DNA of 11,879 nt from Evernia prunastri (Eukaryota > Ascomycota > Lecanoromycetes > Lecanorales > Parmeliaceae), in contig NKYR01000126.1 of the NCBI GenBank assembly GCA_003184365.1, positions 1 to 11,879 on the forward strand, given 5' to 3'. Numbering within the stretch: the stretch's first letter is position 1; every line of letters begins with the position of its first letter. This document shows positions 1 through 6,971 of the stretch, piece after piece. The position numbers were made by a program, and so were the translations under genes. Below the pieces are notes generated by a model. That model worked only from the letters and a program-made list of their open reading frames with translations, did not search any database and was not told the origin of the DNA.

Positions 1-60
1 TATCTAGTTGTCTTATTCAATTTACCCCCATTAGACTTGACTCTGGGCACGGTTCTGACA
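1..60 (+). mobile_element. 3' end of a family A LTR
   Basis: These 60 bases match the last 60 bases of the LTRs ending at 10352 and 11103. All three stop at the same ...GGTTCTGACA terminus. Here the LTR is followed by unrelated DNA (tcaacgg), whereas the two downstream copies continue into ctacaactag. Comparing them therefore fixes the LTR end and shows this copy is a 3' LTR or a solo LTR whose body lies left of the window. Confidence 0.85.
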
Positions 61-474
61 TCAACGGAAACTTTCCTCTGTACGCTAGAGACTTTAAACT
101 GGTTTGCAGATGCAAGGATGGATCAATGCGAAGTGTAGATTTATGAAATGCATAGCTTTGATGTCACGGTCGTCACAATGCATAGGCACATAATAGGTGT
201 AAAACGTGATCACTAAGAACTATCGAGAATCCTGCTGCTAAATACATTGTCCGCCAAGTATGCCTAGGCCTAACTAGCTCCTTCCAGACCAAGCCTGACC
301 AGGGCCAGACCATAACATTTGATCTTGATTTTCAAAGTTCAATCATAGAAATAGGGTTTCAAGACAAGTTGAGGGATGAATCTACGAGTTGAGATATAAC
401 CCTTAAGAAAAGGAACAGACCTCGGCTAAGGGACAGTCTCAAGTTATGTATGGCTCGCTTTCAACATGTGTCTT

Positions 475-488
475 GAAACACGTGTTTC
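475..488. repeat. 14-bp perfect palindrome centred on CACGTG
   Basis: GAAACACGTGTTTC reads the same on both strands. CACGTG is the core site of many fungal bHLH factors. No gene is seen next to it, so a regulatory role is only a possibility. Confidence 0.45.
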
Positions 489-506
489 CAGATCTCTTTT
501 GACCAG

Positions 507-555
507 ATATGTCTCAAGACAGCTGTTTTCAGACTTGATATTTCTTGAGACATAT
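507..555. repeat. 13-bp perfect inverted repeat
   Basis: ATATGTCTCAAGA (507-519) and its exact reverse complement TCTTGAGACATAT (543-555) flank a 23-nt spacer. Together they could form a stem-loop. No terminator-like T run follows and no element boundary is evident. Confidence 0.6.
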
Positions 556-780
556 AACGTTCTCAGACATAACATATCGTCAGACCTGGCATGTCTTCAA
601 ATCTTAGTCTGAACCTCATTTTCACTAGCTCGGTTAATGGATCTTATTAGCGCTTATCGACGTATCAATAGATTTTGCTGGTATAGAGTCGTCGCATAGA
701 TGTTATGTTCTTTCTCCAAGAAGAAGAGAAAGACATATTGAAAGTCTACGGCACTGTCTTTTAGAGTACTGGCTTTCCCG

Positions 781-1395
781 ATGCTGCGCTCCCCAGCACT
801 GCCCCGTGAGGAGCTCATCGCCTACCTCTGGTTGTTGGTCATATTACCTTTTCTATTTTCTGTATCTCATTTCTACACCTCGCCCCTGAATTTTCTTTGC
901 AGCTATGACAAAAAGCGTGAGGCTAGCGTTCTTCGACAATCGGATTTCTCGTTATCTAATCACATGGTAGATATTTCTTATTCTCTAATCTTCTTGCTGC
1001 GCCTCATTCTTCTGCACATTTACTTTCTGCTTTTTCCTTCTGGCTCTACTCGTCCAATTACTGCTCCTAATCCCTAGTTTCATTCCGCGAATCTGTTAAT
1101 GTTCTTTTCTAGCTATCTCCAGGAACAACTATCTCTTCTCGCTGGGCTCGTCACAAAGAGGCTCGGCGGTGTACATGTATACACAGGACAAAAATGCCCG
1201 GTTACTGAGACACCAATGTTCACACCCCAGCTACTCTGTATTTATCATCTCGTTATCGAATCGAGTCATTATGGTCTATCTGTAGAATCTCTTCGTCCAA
1301 GCCAACATCATCACTTTGGCGTAGTCGAGCCCCAGAACCGGTCTACAGGGCCGTTGTATCCATCGCTCCCCATCACCAGTCAGCAAGATGCATAG
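781..1395 (+). other. Two weak 98-codon ORFs, probably not genes
   Basis: An ATG-started frame runs 781-1077 and another 1099-1395. The first is hydrophobic and pyrimidine-driven (rich in Leu, Phe, Ser, Tyr). The second is unrelated to any family I recognise. Two intron-acceptor-like sites occur: tttctttgcag ending at 902, with ctgaat about 15 nt upstream, and gttcttttctag ending at 1112. This leaves open a spliced remnant with short exons near 781-830 and 903-965. I could not find matching strong donor sites, so I do not call a gene. Confidence 0.2.
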
Positions 1396-1515
1396 AGATT
1401 ATTGTCGCTGGCTTCGAGAGTAGAATAACGAAAAATTGGCGAAAAACATCCAAGAATTATATTGCAAATTTTTGACGACCGCGACGGCGTCGCGTGTCTC
1501 TCTTGTTTGTCAATG

Positions 1516-2536
1516 TTAGAGTATTTCCTTTCCGTGAAGACCCGTGCTGCTGCGTAAACGCGAAGAGATTGACTGCGATACTGCTCTTGACTCGAGATAA
1601 GTACTATTCTTATTTAGACGACGTTTCTGTCGTGCGATATCTCTGCGTCTACGACGTTGTCGTGCTCTTACTGTGAAGAAATCTAAAGAGCTCGAAGTCA
1701 CGTAAGGATTTTGCGATTGCGAGTATAACTTCTTCTGTTTTCGGTCCGAAATTTTGTCTGTAATCTTATAACGTCTTTGTTGTGTTGAGCCCTTATATAG
1801 CTTCTTGATCGTTGATCGTTATATTCTTGATTCGTCGAATCTGAGGGTCGCGTAGTTATTGTATAACGTCTGAGCAACGAAATAGGCTGAAAGTAGTGAT
1901 GACGACGTTCTCTCTATTATCTCTGTGCGCTGACGTCGATATTTGTTTTTGTTTTGACGACGCTTGATAGAGCGTGCGTTCTTTATGTTATTGATGTCCG
2001 GATTCGAATTTGAACTACTCGCGATAGTCTTCAATAGTGACCGATCTGTCTCTTTTTTTCGCTGTGTGATACTTCTAGTAACTCTAACGCTGCGACGCTC
2101 TATTGACGCCAACGACTTTCGTACTTTTATCTTTGGTCCAAAGAGATTTAGAGTCTTAAAAGAGAATTCTCCGTCTTCTAAAGATTCAAGAGGAATCTCT
2201 TCATCTTCTAGATATGTACTTTTTTATCGCTCTCAAAACTCTTACTTCAGCTTTTTATATTCAGTCTCATAATACTTCTTCTTATTTCATCAATATCTAG
2301 AATATATCGTAGAGTTTTTAAGATCTTCAGCTTTTAATAAGATCTTGTCGATAGAAAAAGTAGTTAGATCTCGAGCTTTCGAGTCTACAGAGCGTTTAAC
2401 GCGTTCGAGTTTCGTTCTTTTTAGCTCGATCTTAAGTTAAGCACTATAAAGTTTCTTTTTATTTCGTCAATATATAGAATTCATAATAAAATCTTCGTGA
2501 TTCTCAGTCTCAGATAAAAACTCTTAAAACTTCTCT
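1516..2536 (-). pseudogene. Decayed reading frame, distal part, right edge cut by element C
   Basis: One minus-strand frame (codons starting at 2535, 2532 ... 2112 ... 1518) can be followed for about 1 kb with no net frameshift, broken by nine stops, all TGA or TAA. The translation is Lys/Glu/Arg-rich. It opens with coiled-coil-like helices, including a unit with DKILLKAED, passes an acidic patch (LEDEEIPLESLEDGEF, codons near 2200), then becomes basic with runs such as RRQNKNKYRRQR and ARQRRRRR. Each stop is one C-to-T step from CAA or CGA, which fits RIP or methylcytosine decay. The frame joins the other half at 4332-4762 exactly if element C and one copy of its target duplication are removed. 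A further stop-poor stretch continues to about 1398. I do not recognise the protein; it could be a transposon ORF or a host gene. Confidence 0.6.
2532..2536. repeat. Left target-site duplication of element C
   Basis: tctct lies directly outside the left LTR and recurs directly outside the right LTR at 4327-4331. Five bases is the duplication length usual for Ty3/Gypsy integration. Confidence 0.85.
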
Positions 2537-2729
2537 TGTCAGAACCAGTACAGATATGAGGTCTATGTAGGTGTATTGACTAAGACAACTAGCTAAGGAG
2601 CGAATATCTACATGGCATGAGGCTGATATGTAGGAGAAGGCCTCTGCCAAGCCGCGCTAAGCCCTATGGGCCAAACAAAGGAGGAAGGTGCTAGGAGGCC
2701 CTGGTAGGGACCAGGGTACGGTCGTAACA
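2537..2729 (-). repeat. Family C left LTR (3' LTR in element sense)
   Basis: On the minus strand it runs TGTTACGACCGTACCC ... GGTTCTGACA. Its ends resemble family A (TGTTACGGACGTACCC ... GGTTCTGACA), so A and C are related families. It contains a 7-bp stem hairpin (2699-2716), the palindromic core GCCCTATGGGC (2661-2671) and acaactagct (2585-2594), which is the sequence complementary to the element's own primer site. Confidence 0.9.
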
Positions 2730-2745
2730 CTACCCCCCCCTCGGG
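2730..2745 (-). other. Polypurine tract of element C
   Basis: On the minus strand CCCGAGGGGGGGGTAG directly precedes the TGTTACG start of the 3' LTR. A purine run in this position primes plus-strand DNA synthesis in LTR retrotransposons and fixes the element as minus-oriented. Confidence 0.75.
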
Positions 2746-3225
2746 CTAGCGATGCCCCCATCGCTGTAGACAGGTGCAGGCCCCCTCGCTGATGTCAAAA
2801 CACGCTCGCTATGCATGAGTGCTCGCTGAAAATCAAGAAAACAAGAAAACAAGAAAACAAGTGCTCTTCTCCGGTGTCGACGGCGACGGCAATATCCCTC
2901 TACTTGTCGTCGCGAGCCTAATGTCATAGCGGGTAGGGGATACAACAATGAAGAGAATCGGTGAGAAGCTGCGGAAGTGGTGGCCGAAAAGGTAATTTGC
3001 CACGGCGAAGCGTCCGAGGCCATTTGATAGCACTTTTCGGGCGGAGAGGAAATCGGGCAAATGAAGGCTCCTGATTCGTCGAAATCTGCGGGCCGGTCCC
3101 GAGCCATTCCGAACCGAACCTTGTGGTGCATATCAGTTGAGGGTGATCGCGGCCGTCGAGAAGAAAAGAACGGTAGGGCAAATCTTTGGTGTGTATCTCC
3201 TGAGTAGTCTCCGGCTGATCGTATG
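2746..3225 (-). other. Element C interior, 3' part, no gene recognised
   Basis: This block lies between the polypurine tract and the first 'n'. Three minus frames are open for long distances (roughly 75-165 codons each), which reflects base composition rather than one clear gene. I looked for an integrase C-terminus or a chromodomain, expected here in a Ty3/Gypsy element, and saw neither. A microsatellite lies at 2834-2861. Confidence 0.4.
2834..2861. repeat. 8-bp microsatellite (CAAGAAAA)x3.5
   Basis: CAAGAAAA is repeated three times and followed by CAAG. It lies about 100 bp inside the 3' LTR of element C. Confidence 0.85.
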
Positions 3226-3227
3226 NA

Positions 3228-3509
3228 CTCACCAAAAAGAACAAGTACCCAATCCCACTCATTGATGAGGTACTTGGCCGAGTGCAGGGTTGCAAATATC
3301 TCACACGACTCGATATCATTGCTGCATTCAACAAGAGTCGTATGCACCCCGAAAGCGAGGACTACACGACGTTTATCACGTCCCTGGGAGCATACAAATA
3401 TCGGGTCATGCCATTTGGATTGACAAATGGACCTGCTATATTCCAGCAATACATGAACGAGGTCTTATTCGAATTTCGTAACGAGTTTTGCCAGGCGTAT
3501 TTGGACGAC
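3228..3509 (+). pseudogene. Ty3/Gypsy reverse transcriptase fragment
   Basis: 94 codons without a stop carry RT landmarks in the right order: a KYPIPLIDEVL-like entry, the helix region TRLDIIAAF with the first catalytic Asp, the conserved YRVMPFGLTNGPAIFQ segment, and YLDD, the polymerase active-site motif, as its last four residues. The fragment copies RNA into DNA in the intact polyprotein. It is bounded by 'n' on both sides and lacks the palm start, thumb and everything upstream. It reads opposite to the LTRs that enclose it, so it is either a misplaced or flipped contig or part of another element. Confidence 0.9.
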
Positions 3510-3510
3510 N

Positions 3511-3602
3511 CAATCATTCGCTGCCTAGAACATTGGAGACCGGAGCTGGAATGCACTGATATCCCAGTCAAAATCTTCACTGATCATAAGGGTCTTATGT
3601 TC
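3511..3602 (+). pseudogene. Ty3/Gypsy RNase H fragment
   Basis: The 30 codons read from 3513 show AI/IIRCLEHWRPELE-like sequence followed by VKIFTDHKGL. This matches the TDHK.L stretch around a catalytic Asp of Gypsy RNase H, which removes RNA from the RNA:DNA hybrid. It is in the same plus frame as the RT fragment across the 'n' at 3510. However, well over 100 residues of thumb, connection and early RNase H normally separate YLDD from this motif, so sequence is missing at the 'n'. Confidence 0.8.
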
Positions 3603-3603
3603 N

Positions 3604-4121
3604 ACAAGGCCACCAGTAGTCCAGTGTTGACGCCGTGAAGAACCTAGGTACCTCTGATGGTATTCTGTCGAACGGTGTAGCTGGAATGGACTTGAATTGT
3701 TGTGTTGTGGAGGGAATAGTTCTGTTTCTTGTGGTTGTTTTCCCTTTGGGGTTGTGGCGACTTTTTTGCATTCGCTAGCCGTACGAATGGTCCCTATACT
3801 TACTTTATACTCTGATACGGTCACGAGTGGTCCCAGTACTTGCTTTATCCCTCTGACTGGTCACGAGGCGGCCCTCTGTCCCGGTGCGGGCTCTTTGGAA
3901 TCCAGTTACCTGTTTGGTAGGCTAACCCAGGGTACCGAGTCTCATCCAGCTAAGGAGTCTCGAATGGTTCCTGTCCCGTCTGGTGGGCTGACCCAGGGAT
4001 ACGATGTCTCAATAGTCCTGTCTTGACCGCTGTTCCAGCAGTCTCAAGTTTAGTGTCTTGACAAAGCCCCTGCCTGCGAATTATTTGAATTCGTAAGCAG
4101 AATCGAATGGAGTGAGTGGTG
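3604..4121 (-). other. Element C interior, 5' leader and possible gag start
   Basis: This is the sequence just downstream of the primer site in element sense. An ATG-started minus frame of 56 codons (3771 to 3604) is open to the 'n', with a Thr/Pro/Arg-rich start and an FFTASTLDYWWPC end. It could be the beginning of Gag by position, but another frame is also open and no Gag motif is visible. The part 3850-4020 holds two related pieces containing ggctaacccagggtacc and gggctgacccagggatac, an imperfect direct repeat about 68 bp apart. Function is unknown. Confidence 0.35.
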
Positions 4122-4131
4122 AGCTAGTTGT
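4122..4131 (-). other. Primer-binding site of element C, self-complementary type
   Basis: On the minus strand ACAACTAGCT begins 2 nt after the LTR end CTGACA. It does not begin with TGG, so it does not match the CCA end of a tRNA. It is the exact reverse complement of AGCTAGTTGT inside the same LTR (minus strand, 4191 to 4182). That suggests priming by the element's own mRNA 5' end. Confidence 0.65.
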
Positions 4132-4133
4132 AG

Positions 4134-4326
4134 TGTCAGAACCAGTACAGATATGAGGTCTATGTAGGTGTATTGACTAAGACAACTAGCTAAGGAGCGA
4201 ATATCTACATGGCATGAGGCTGATATGTAGGAGAAGGCCTCTGCCAAGCCGCGCTAAGCCCTATGGGCCAAACAAAGGAGGAAGGTGCTAGGAGGCCCTG
4301 GTAGGGACCAGGGTACGGTCGTAACA
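4134..4326 (-). repeat. Family C right LTR (5' LTR in element sense)
   Basis: I see no difference from the left LTR over 193 bp. On the minus strand a TATA-like TACATATC lies at 4229-4222, 38 bp upstream of the A at 4191 that follows CGCTCCTT. That A would be the transcript start if the self-priming reading is right. Family hairpin at 4296-4313. Confidence 0.9.
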
Positions 4327-4331
4327 TCTCT
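4327..4331. repeat. Right target-site duplication of element C
   Basis: tctct, identical to 2532-2536 and directly abutting the right LTR. Confidence 0.85.
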
Positions 4332-4762
4332 AACCTTTATTAGTAGTCGCCGTTCTTAATCGAATTTCTATAATCTTCAGCCTTTAACAAAGTCTTATCA
4401 GCAGAAAAATCGACTAATATTCGAGCTTCATTTTCTGCTTCACACTTGACGCGATCGAGTTCGGTATTTCAGAGCACATCTAAATTAACTACTTCTAATA
4501 TCACTAATCTACTAACTCGATAATAATCCTCCTTCTCGAGCTTCTCATACTTCAATCTATAATATTCTACTCTAACTCATCAAAATAAATGATCGAAGGT
4601 ATATTTCTTAGAGTCTTTAGCGTTCAATATAATTCTGTCGTCGTGATAGTTGACCAGAGGTCACGCATATAGTTTAGCGCATTTTTTGGCCTTTTCGAGG
4701 GCGTGCTCTCTTTTATACCGCCAGTCGCTTTTCGATACTATGTCACTGTCCCTCCTATTCAT
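4332..4762 (-). pseudogene. Decayed reading frame, proximal part with candidate ATG
   Basis: An ATG at 4762-4760 opens a minus frame that begins with an intact stretch (DWRYKREHALEKAKKCAKLY). It is then interrupted by six TGA/TAA stops before reaching element C at 4332. The codon phase continues exactly into 1516-2536 after removing C, giving about 484 codons in total with 15 stops and no frameshift. The product would be charged and helical, with a loosely repeated unit of about 80-85 codons marked by DRIILNAKD, DKTLLKAED and DKILLKAED. A TGA sits just upstream of the ATG, so the true start may lie elsewhere. No family recognised. Confidence 0.6.
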
Positions 4763-4842
4763 TCAGTCCCATTAACGCTTCTACATAGCTTCTTCTCTGT
4801 TTAGAAGGTGGGAATTTCATTTCAAGCGACGATTTACGTGTT
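4763..4842. other. Short unassigned flank left of a family B LTR
   Basis: Non-repetitive sequence between the decayed frame and the LTR at 4843. The five bases touching the LTR are gtgtt. No matching duplication is found beside any of the right-hand family B LTRs in this window. Confidence 0.4.
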
Positions 4843-5274
4843 TGTTAGGAGTGTACCTAGGTGGTTGACCAAGATTCTATTGATGAGGAAGGAACTTGCT
4901 ATCTCTAGGAACTATGGTACATATAGTGGGAGAGTGTGCCAAGACCCTAGCCCATAGGGCTACTTGCCAAGTGCCTGCTTGACACACTCGTAACATTACC
5001 TCCCCCTCCGAAGAAGCCATGTCCCCATGGCTGGCTAGCCAGAGACACACGCGTGTTGCTGGCCCTGTGTCTCCCATTCCTGATAGTCCTCGCAGGCTGT
5101 CACCTGAGAACCGAAGATTCAAACTCATGCCTTGCCACTTCAACACCTGCTGGCAGCCCAGCCTGAGACACACACTGTAGATTGACCCTGTGCCTCCCAT
5201 GCTCTTGCCATCAACTCGCTCCCTGGTAGAATCGGAATGCCTGCTGTAGTAGGCCACTATGTGTTGTTGCCGTT
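4843..5274 (-). mobile_element. Family B element fragment: 3' LTR plus interior
   Basis: A complete 153-bp LTR (4843-4995; plus-strand ends TGTTAGGAG ... CTCGTAACA) is followed by ttacctccccctccg. On the minus strand that is the polypurine tract CGGAGGGGGAGG next to the 3' LTR. Interior sequence continues to the 'n' at 5275 and matches 5989-6267. The element is read right to left. Long minus frames cross the interior and even the LTR, but they begin without a convincing start and are not called genes. Confidence 0.85.
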
Positions 5275-5275
5275 N

Positions 5276-5630
5276 AGCTCATCAAGAAGTTCGTCAAGGG
5301 TACGATAGGGATCCTCTGCGCCCTTGCGTCGTCGATTGTATGTTATTTCGCCAGCCTTTCCGCCGATACGACTCAGCGTATAGATCAGTTTCTTTGACTC
5401 TGTAGGATAATGGTCGGCATTGACATCGAGCTTCTCCATTATCTTGATATGCCACTCGTCCCACTTAGGGTCAACGCCGTCAGTAAACATAGGAGGATCA
5501 GGGCTCTTAGGTGACAGTCGTTCTTTCGTGACTTCTGGCTGAGACTGAGTTCGCTGTTTCTTCTTTAGATCCTTATTCTCTTGCTTCAATGCAAAGACTT
5601 CATCTTGAAGGTCTGTAAAGTCTTCTTCTC
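5276..5630 (-). pseudogene. Ty3/Gypsy-type Gag fragment, cut by a family B LTR
   Basis: The minus frame is open for 117 codons from 5628 to the 'n' at 5275. It starts with a coiled-coil stretch (DLQDEVFALKQENKDLKKK), then a polar linker. A Gag-like core follows with PDPPMFTDG, WDEWHIKIMEKL, NADHYPTE and LIYTLSRIGGKAGEI, a pattern I associate with capsid-domain Gag proteins of ascomycete LTR retrotransposons, where Gag forms the particle around the RNA. Neither end is natural: the start is lost at the family B LTR (5631) and the C-terminus, including any zinc knuckle, at the 'n'. No stops or decay are seen, so this donor element was recent. Which LTR family it belongs to is unknown. Confidence 0.75.
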
Positions 5631-5846
5631 TGTTAGGAGTGTACCTAGGTGGTTGACCAAGATTCTATTGATGAGGAAGGAACTTGCTATCTCTAGGAAC
5701 TATGGTACATATAGTGGGAGAGTGTGTCAAGACCCTAGCCCATAGGGCTACTTGCCAAGTGCCTGCTTGACACACTCGTAACATTACCTCCCCCTCCGAA
5801 GAAGCCATGTCCCCATGGCTGGCTAGCCAGAGACACACGTGTGTTG
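5631..5846 (-). mobile_element. Family B fragment inserted in the Gag sequence
   Basis: A complete LTR (5631-5783) abuts gag sequence (flanking bases ttctc). It is followed by the polypurine tract and 63 bp of interior up to the 'n' at 5847. There is no primer site on its left, so it is the 3' LTR of an element that inserted into the gag of another element. It has one C-to-T difference in the LTR (gtgtcaag against gtgccaag) and one in the interior (acgtgtg against acgcgtg) from the copy at 4843. Confidence 0.85.
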
Positions 5847-5847
5847 N

Positions 5848-6382
5848 ACCTAGGTGGTTGACCAAGATTCTATTGATGAGGAAGGAACTTGCTATCTCTA
5901 GGAACTATAGTACATATAGTGGGAGAGTGTGCCAAGACCCTAGCCCATAGGGCTACTTGCCAAGTGCCTGCTTGACACACTCGTAACATTACCTCCCCCT
6001 CCGAAGAAGCCATGTCCCCATGGCTGGCTAGCCAGAGACACACGCGTGTTGCTGGCCCTGTGTCTCCCATTCCTGATAGTCCTCGCAGGCTGTCACCTGA
6101 GAACCGAAGATTCAAACTCATGCCTTGCCACTTCAACACCTGCTGGCAGCCCAGCCTGAGACACACACTGTAGATTGACCCTGTGCCTCCCATGCTCTTG
6201 CCATCAACTCGCTCCCTGGTAGAATCGGAATGCCTGCTGTAGTAGGCCACTATGTGTTGTTGCCGTTGTAGCAGGCTCACTATTTGACGTGCTGTTGCCC
6301 TTGAAGCAGGCTCACTTGGTGATGACGTGCTCCGTCAAGAGGTCGATCGCTGACTGCCCTTGAAGCAGGCTCACTGTTTGCC
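5848..6382 (-). mobile_element. Family B fragment: LTR lacking 12 bp, plus interior
   Basis: The block starts at base 13 of the LTR directly after 'n' (LTR part 5848-5988), then polypurine tract and 394 bp of interior. One LTR difference (ctatagtac for ctatggtac) is a CpA-to-TpA change on the minus strand. The end of this block (6087-6382) is repeated at the start of the next block (6384-6679), as expected when contigs from a repeat are joined with an unresolved overlap. Confidence 0.85.
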
Positions 6383-6793
6383 NAGGCTGTCACCTGAGAA
6401 CCGAAGATTCAAACTCATGCCTTGCCACTTCAACACCTGCTGGCAGCCCAGCCTGAGACACACACTGTAGATTGACCCTGTGCCTCCCATGCTCTTGCCA
6501 TCAACTCGCTCCCTGGTAGAATCGGAATGCCTGCTGTAGTAGGCCACTATGTGTTGTTGCCGTTGTAGCAGGCTCACTATTTGACGTGCTGTTGCCCTTG
6601 AAGCAGGCTGACTTGGTGATGACGTGCTCCGTCAAGAGGTCGATCGCTGACTGCCCTTGAAGCAGGCTCACTGTTTGCCGAGCATGCTCAATGAAGAGGT
6701 CGTACGTTGACTGCCCTTGAAGCAGGCTCACTTGGTGACTAGCTTGTTTGATCTCGCCTAGTTCTACGAGCCTGTGTGACAGCTTCTTTTTCT

Positions 6794-6890
6794 GCTCGCC
6801 TGCCAACGAGCTGTTTGACAGCTTCTTTAATCTCGTCTGCCACGAGCCTGTTTGACAGCTTCTTTTGAATCCGCTCGCCTGCCAACGAGC
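6794..6890. repeat. Cluster of three short hairpins and three 13-mers in the family B leader
   Basis: Stems GCTCG/CGAGC (6794-6798 with 6807-6811), CTCGT/ACGAG (6832-6836 with 6842-6846) and GCTCG/CGAGC (6873-6877 with 6886-6890) alternate with TGACAGCTTCTTT at 6777, 6816 and 6853. The cluster recurs in the other family B copies. By position just behind the 5' LTR it could be RNA structure for packaging or dimerisation, which is an inference. Confidence 0.6.
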
Positions 6891-6906
6891 TAACAGCGAG
6901 TGTTCC

Positions 6907-6971
6907 TGCCTTTCGGGATCGTCGGCCTCACTGGTGATGAGTGTGTCTGCCTTTCGGGGTCGTCGGCCTCA
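6907..6971. repeat. Two 24-bp repeats, 41-bp period, in the family B leader
   Basis: TGCCTTTCGGGATCGTCGGC... (6907-6930) recurs with one change at 6948-6971. The 41-bp spacing is not a multiple of three, which argues against a conserved reading frame here. Confidence 0.75.

Larger units (their letters stand above)
61..780. other. Region without a supported gene
   Basis: No long open frame, RNA gene or recognisable element is visible. The stretch 430-600 carries short recurring pieces (cagac, gtctcaaga, tcttgagac) and two clear inverted repeats listed separately. Base composition is moderate and unlike the strongly AT-rich blocks further right. It may be ordinary intergenic DNA or an old repeat too diverged to recognise. 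Confidence 0.5.
2537..4326 (-). mobile_element. Family C LTR retrotransposon, minus orientation
   Basis: Two direct 193-bp LTRs that look identical flank 1.4 kb and are bounded by tctct duplications, so both ends are true element ends. Orientation comes from a G-rich polypurine tract beside the left LTR and a primer-binding-like site beside the right LTR, so transcription would run right to left. The interior contains three 'n' characters (3226, 3510, 3603), so its true length and content are unknown. The RT and RNase H scraps between them read plus, against the element. The element sits inside the decayed minus-strand frame. Near-identical LTRs suggest a recent insertion, although assembly collapse could also make them identical. 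Confidence 0.85.

Noticed and set aside
1964..2272. A 102-codon plus-strand ORF in the AT-rich block
   Set aside because: It is the antisense shadow of the decayed minus-strand frame, which explains the sequence better through its phase continuity across element C.
2730..3449. A 239-codon minus-strand frame over element C interior
   Set aside because: It spans the 'n' at 3226, joins sequence antisense to a real RT fragment with unrelated DNA, and two other frames are equally open.
5870..6280. A 136-codon minus-strand frame through the family B interior
   Set aside because: It crosses the polypurine tract and continues deep into the LTR, and its translation resembles no retroelement protein. 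Openness follows from base composition.
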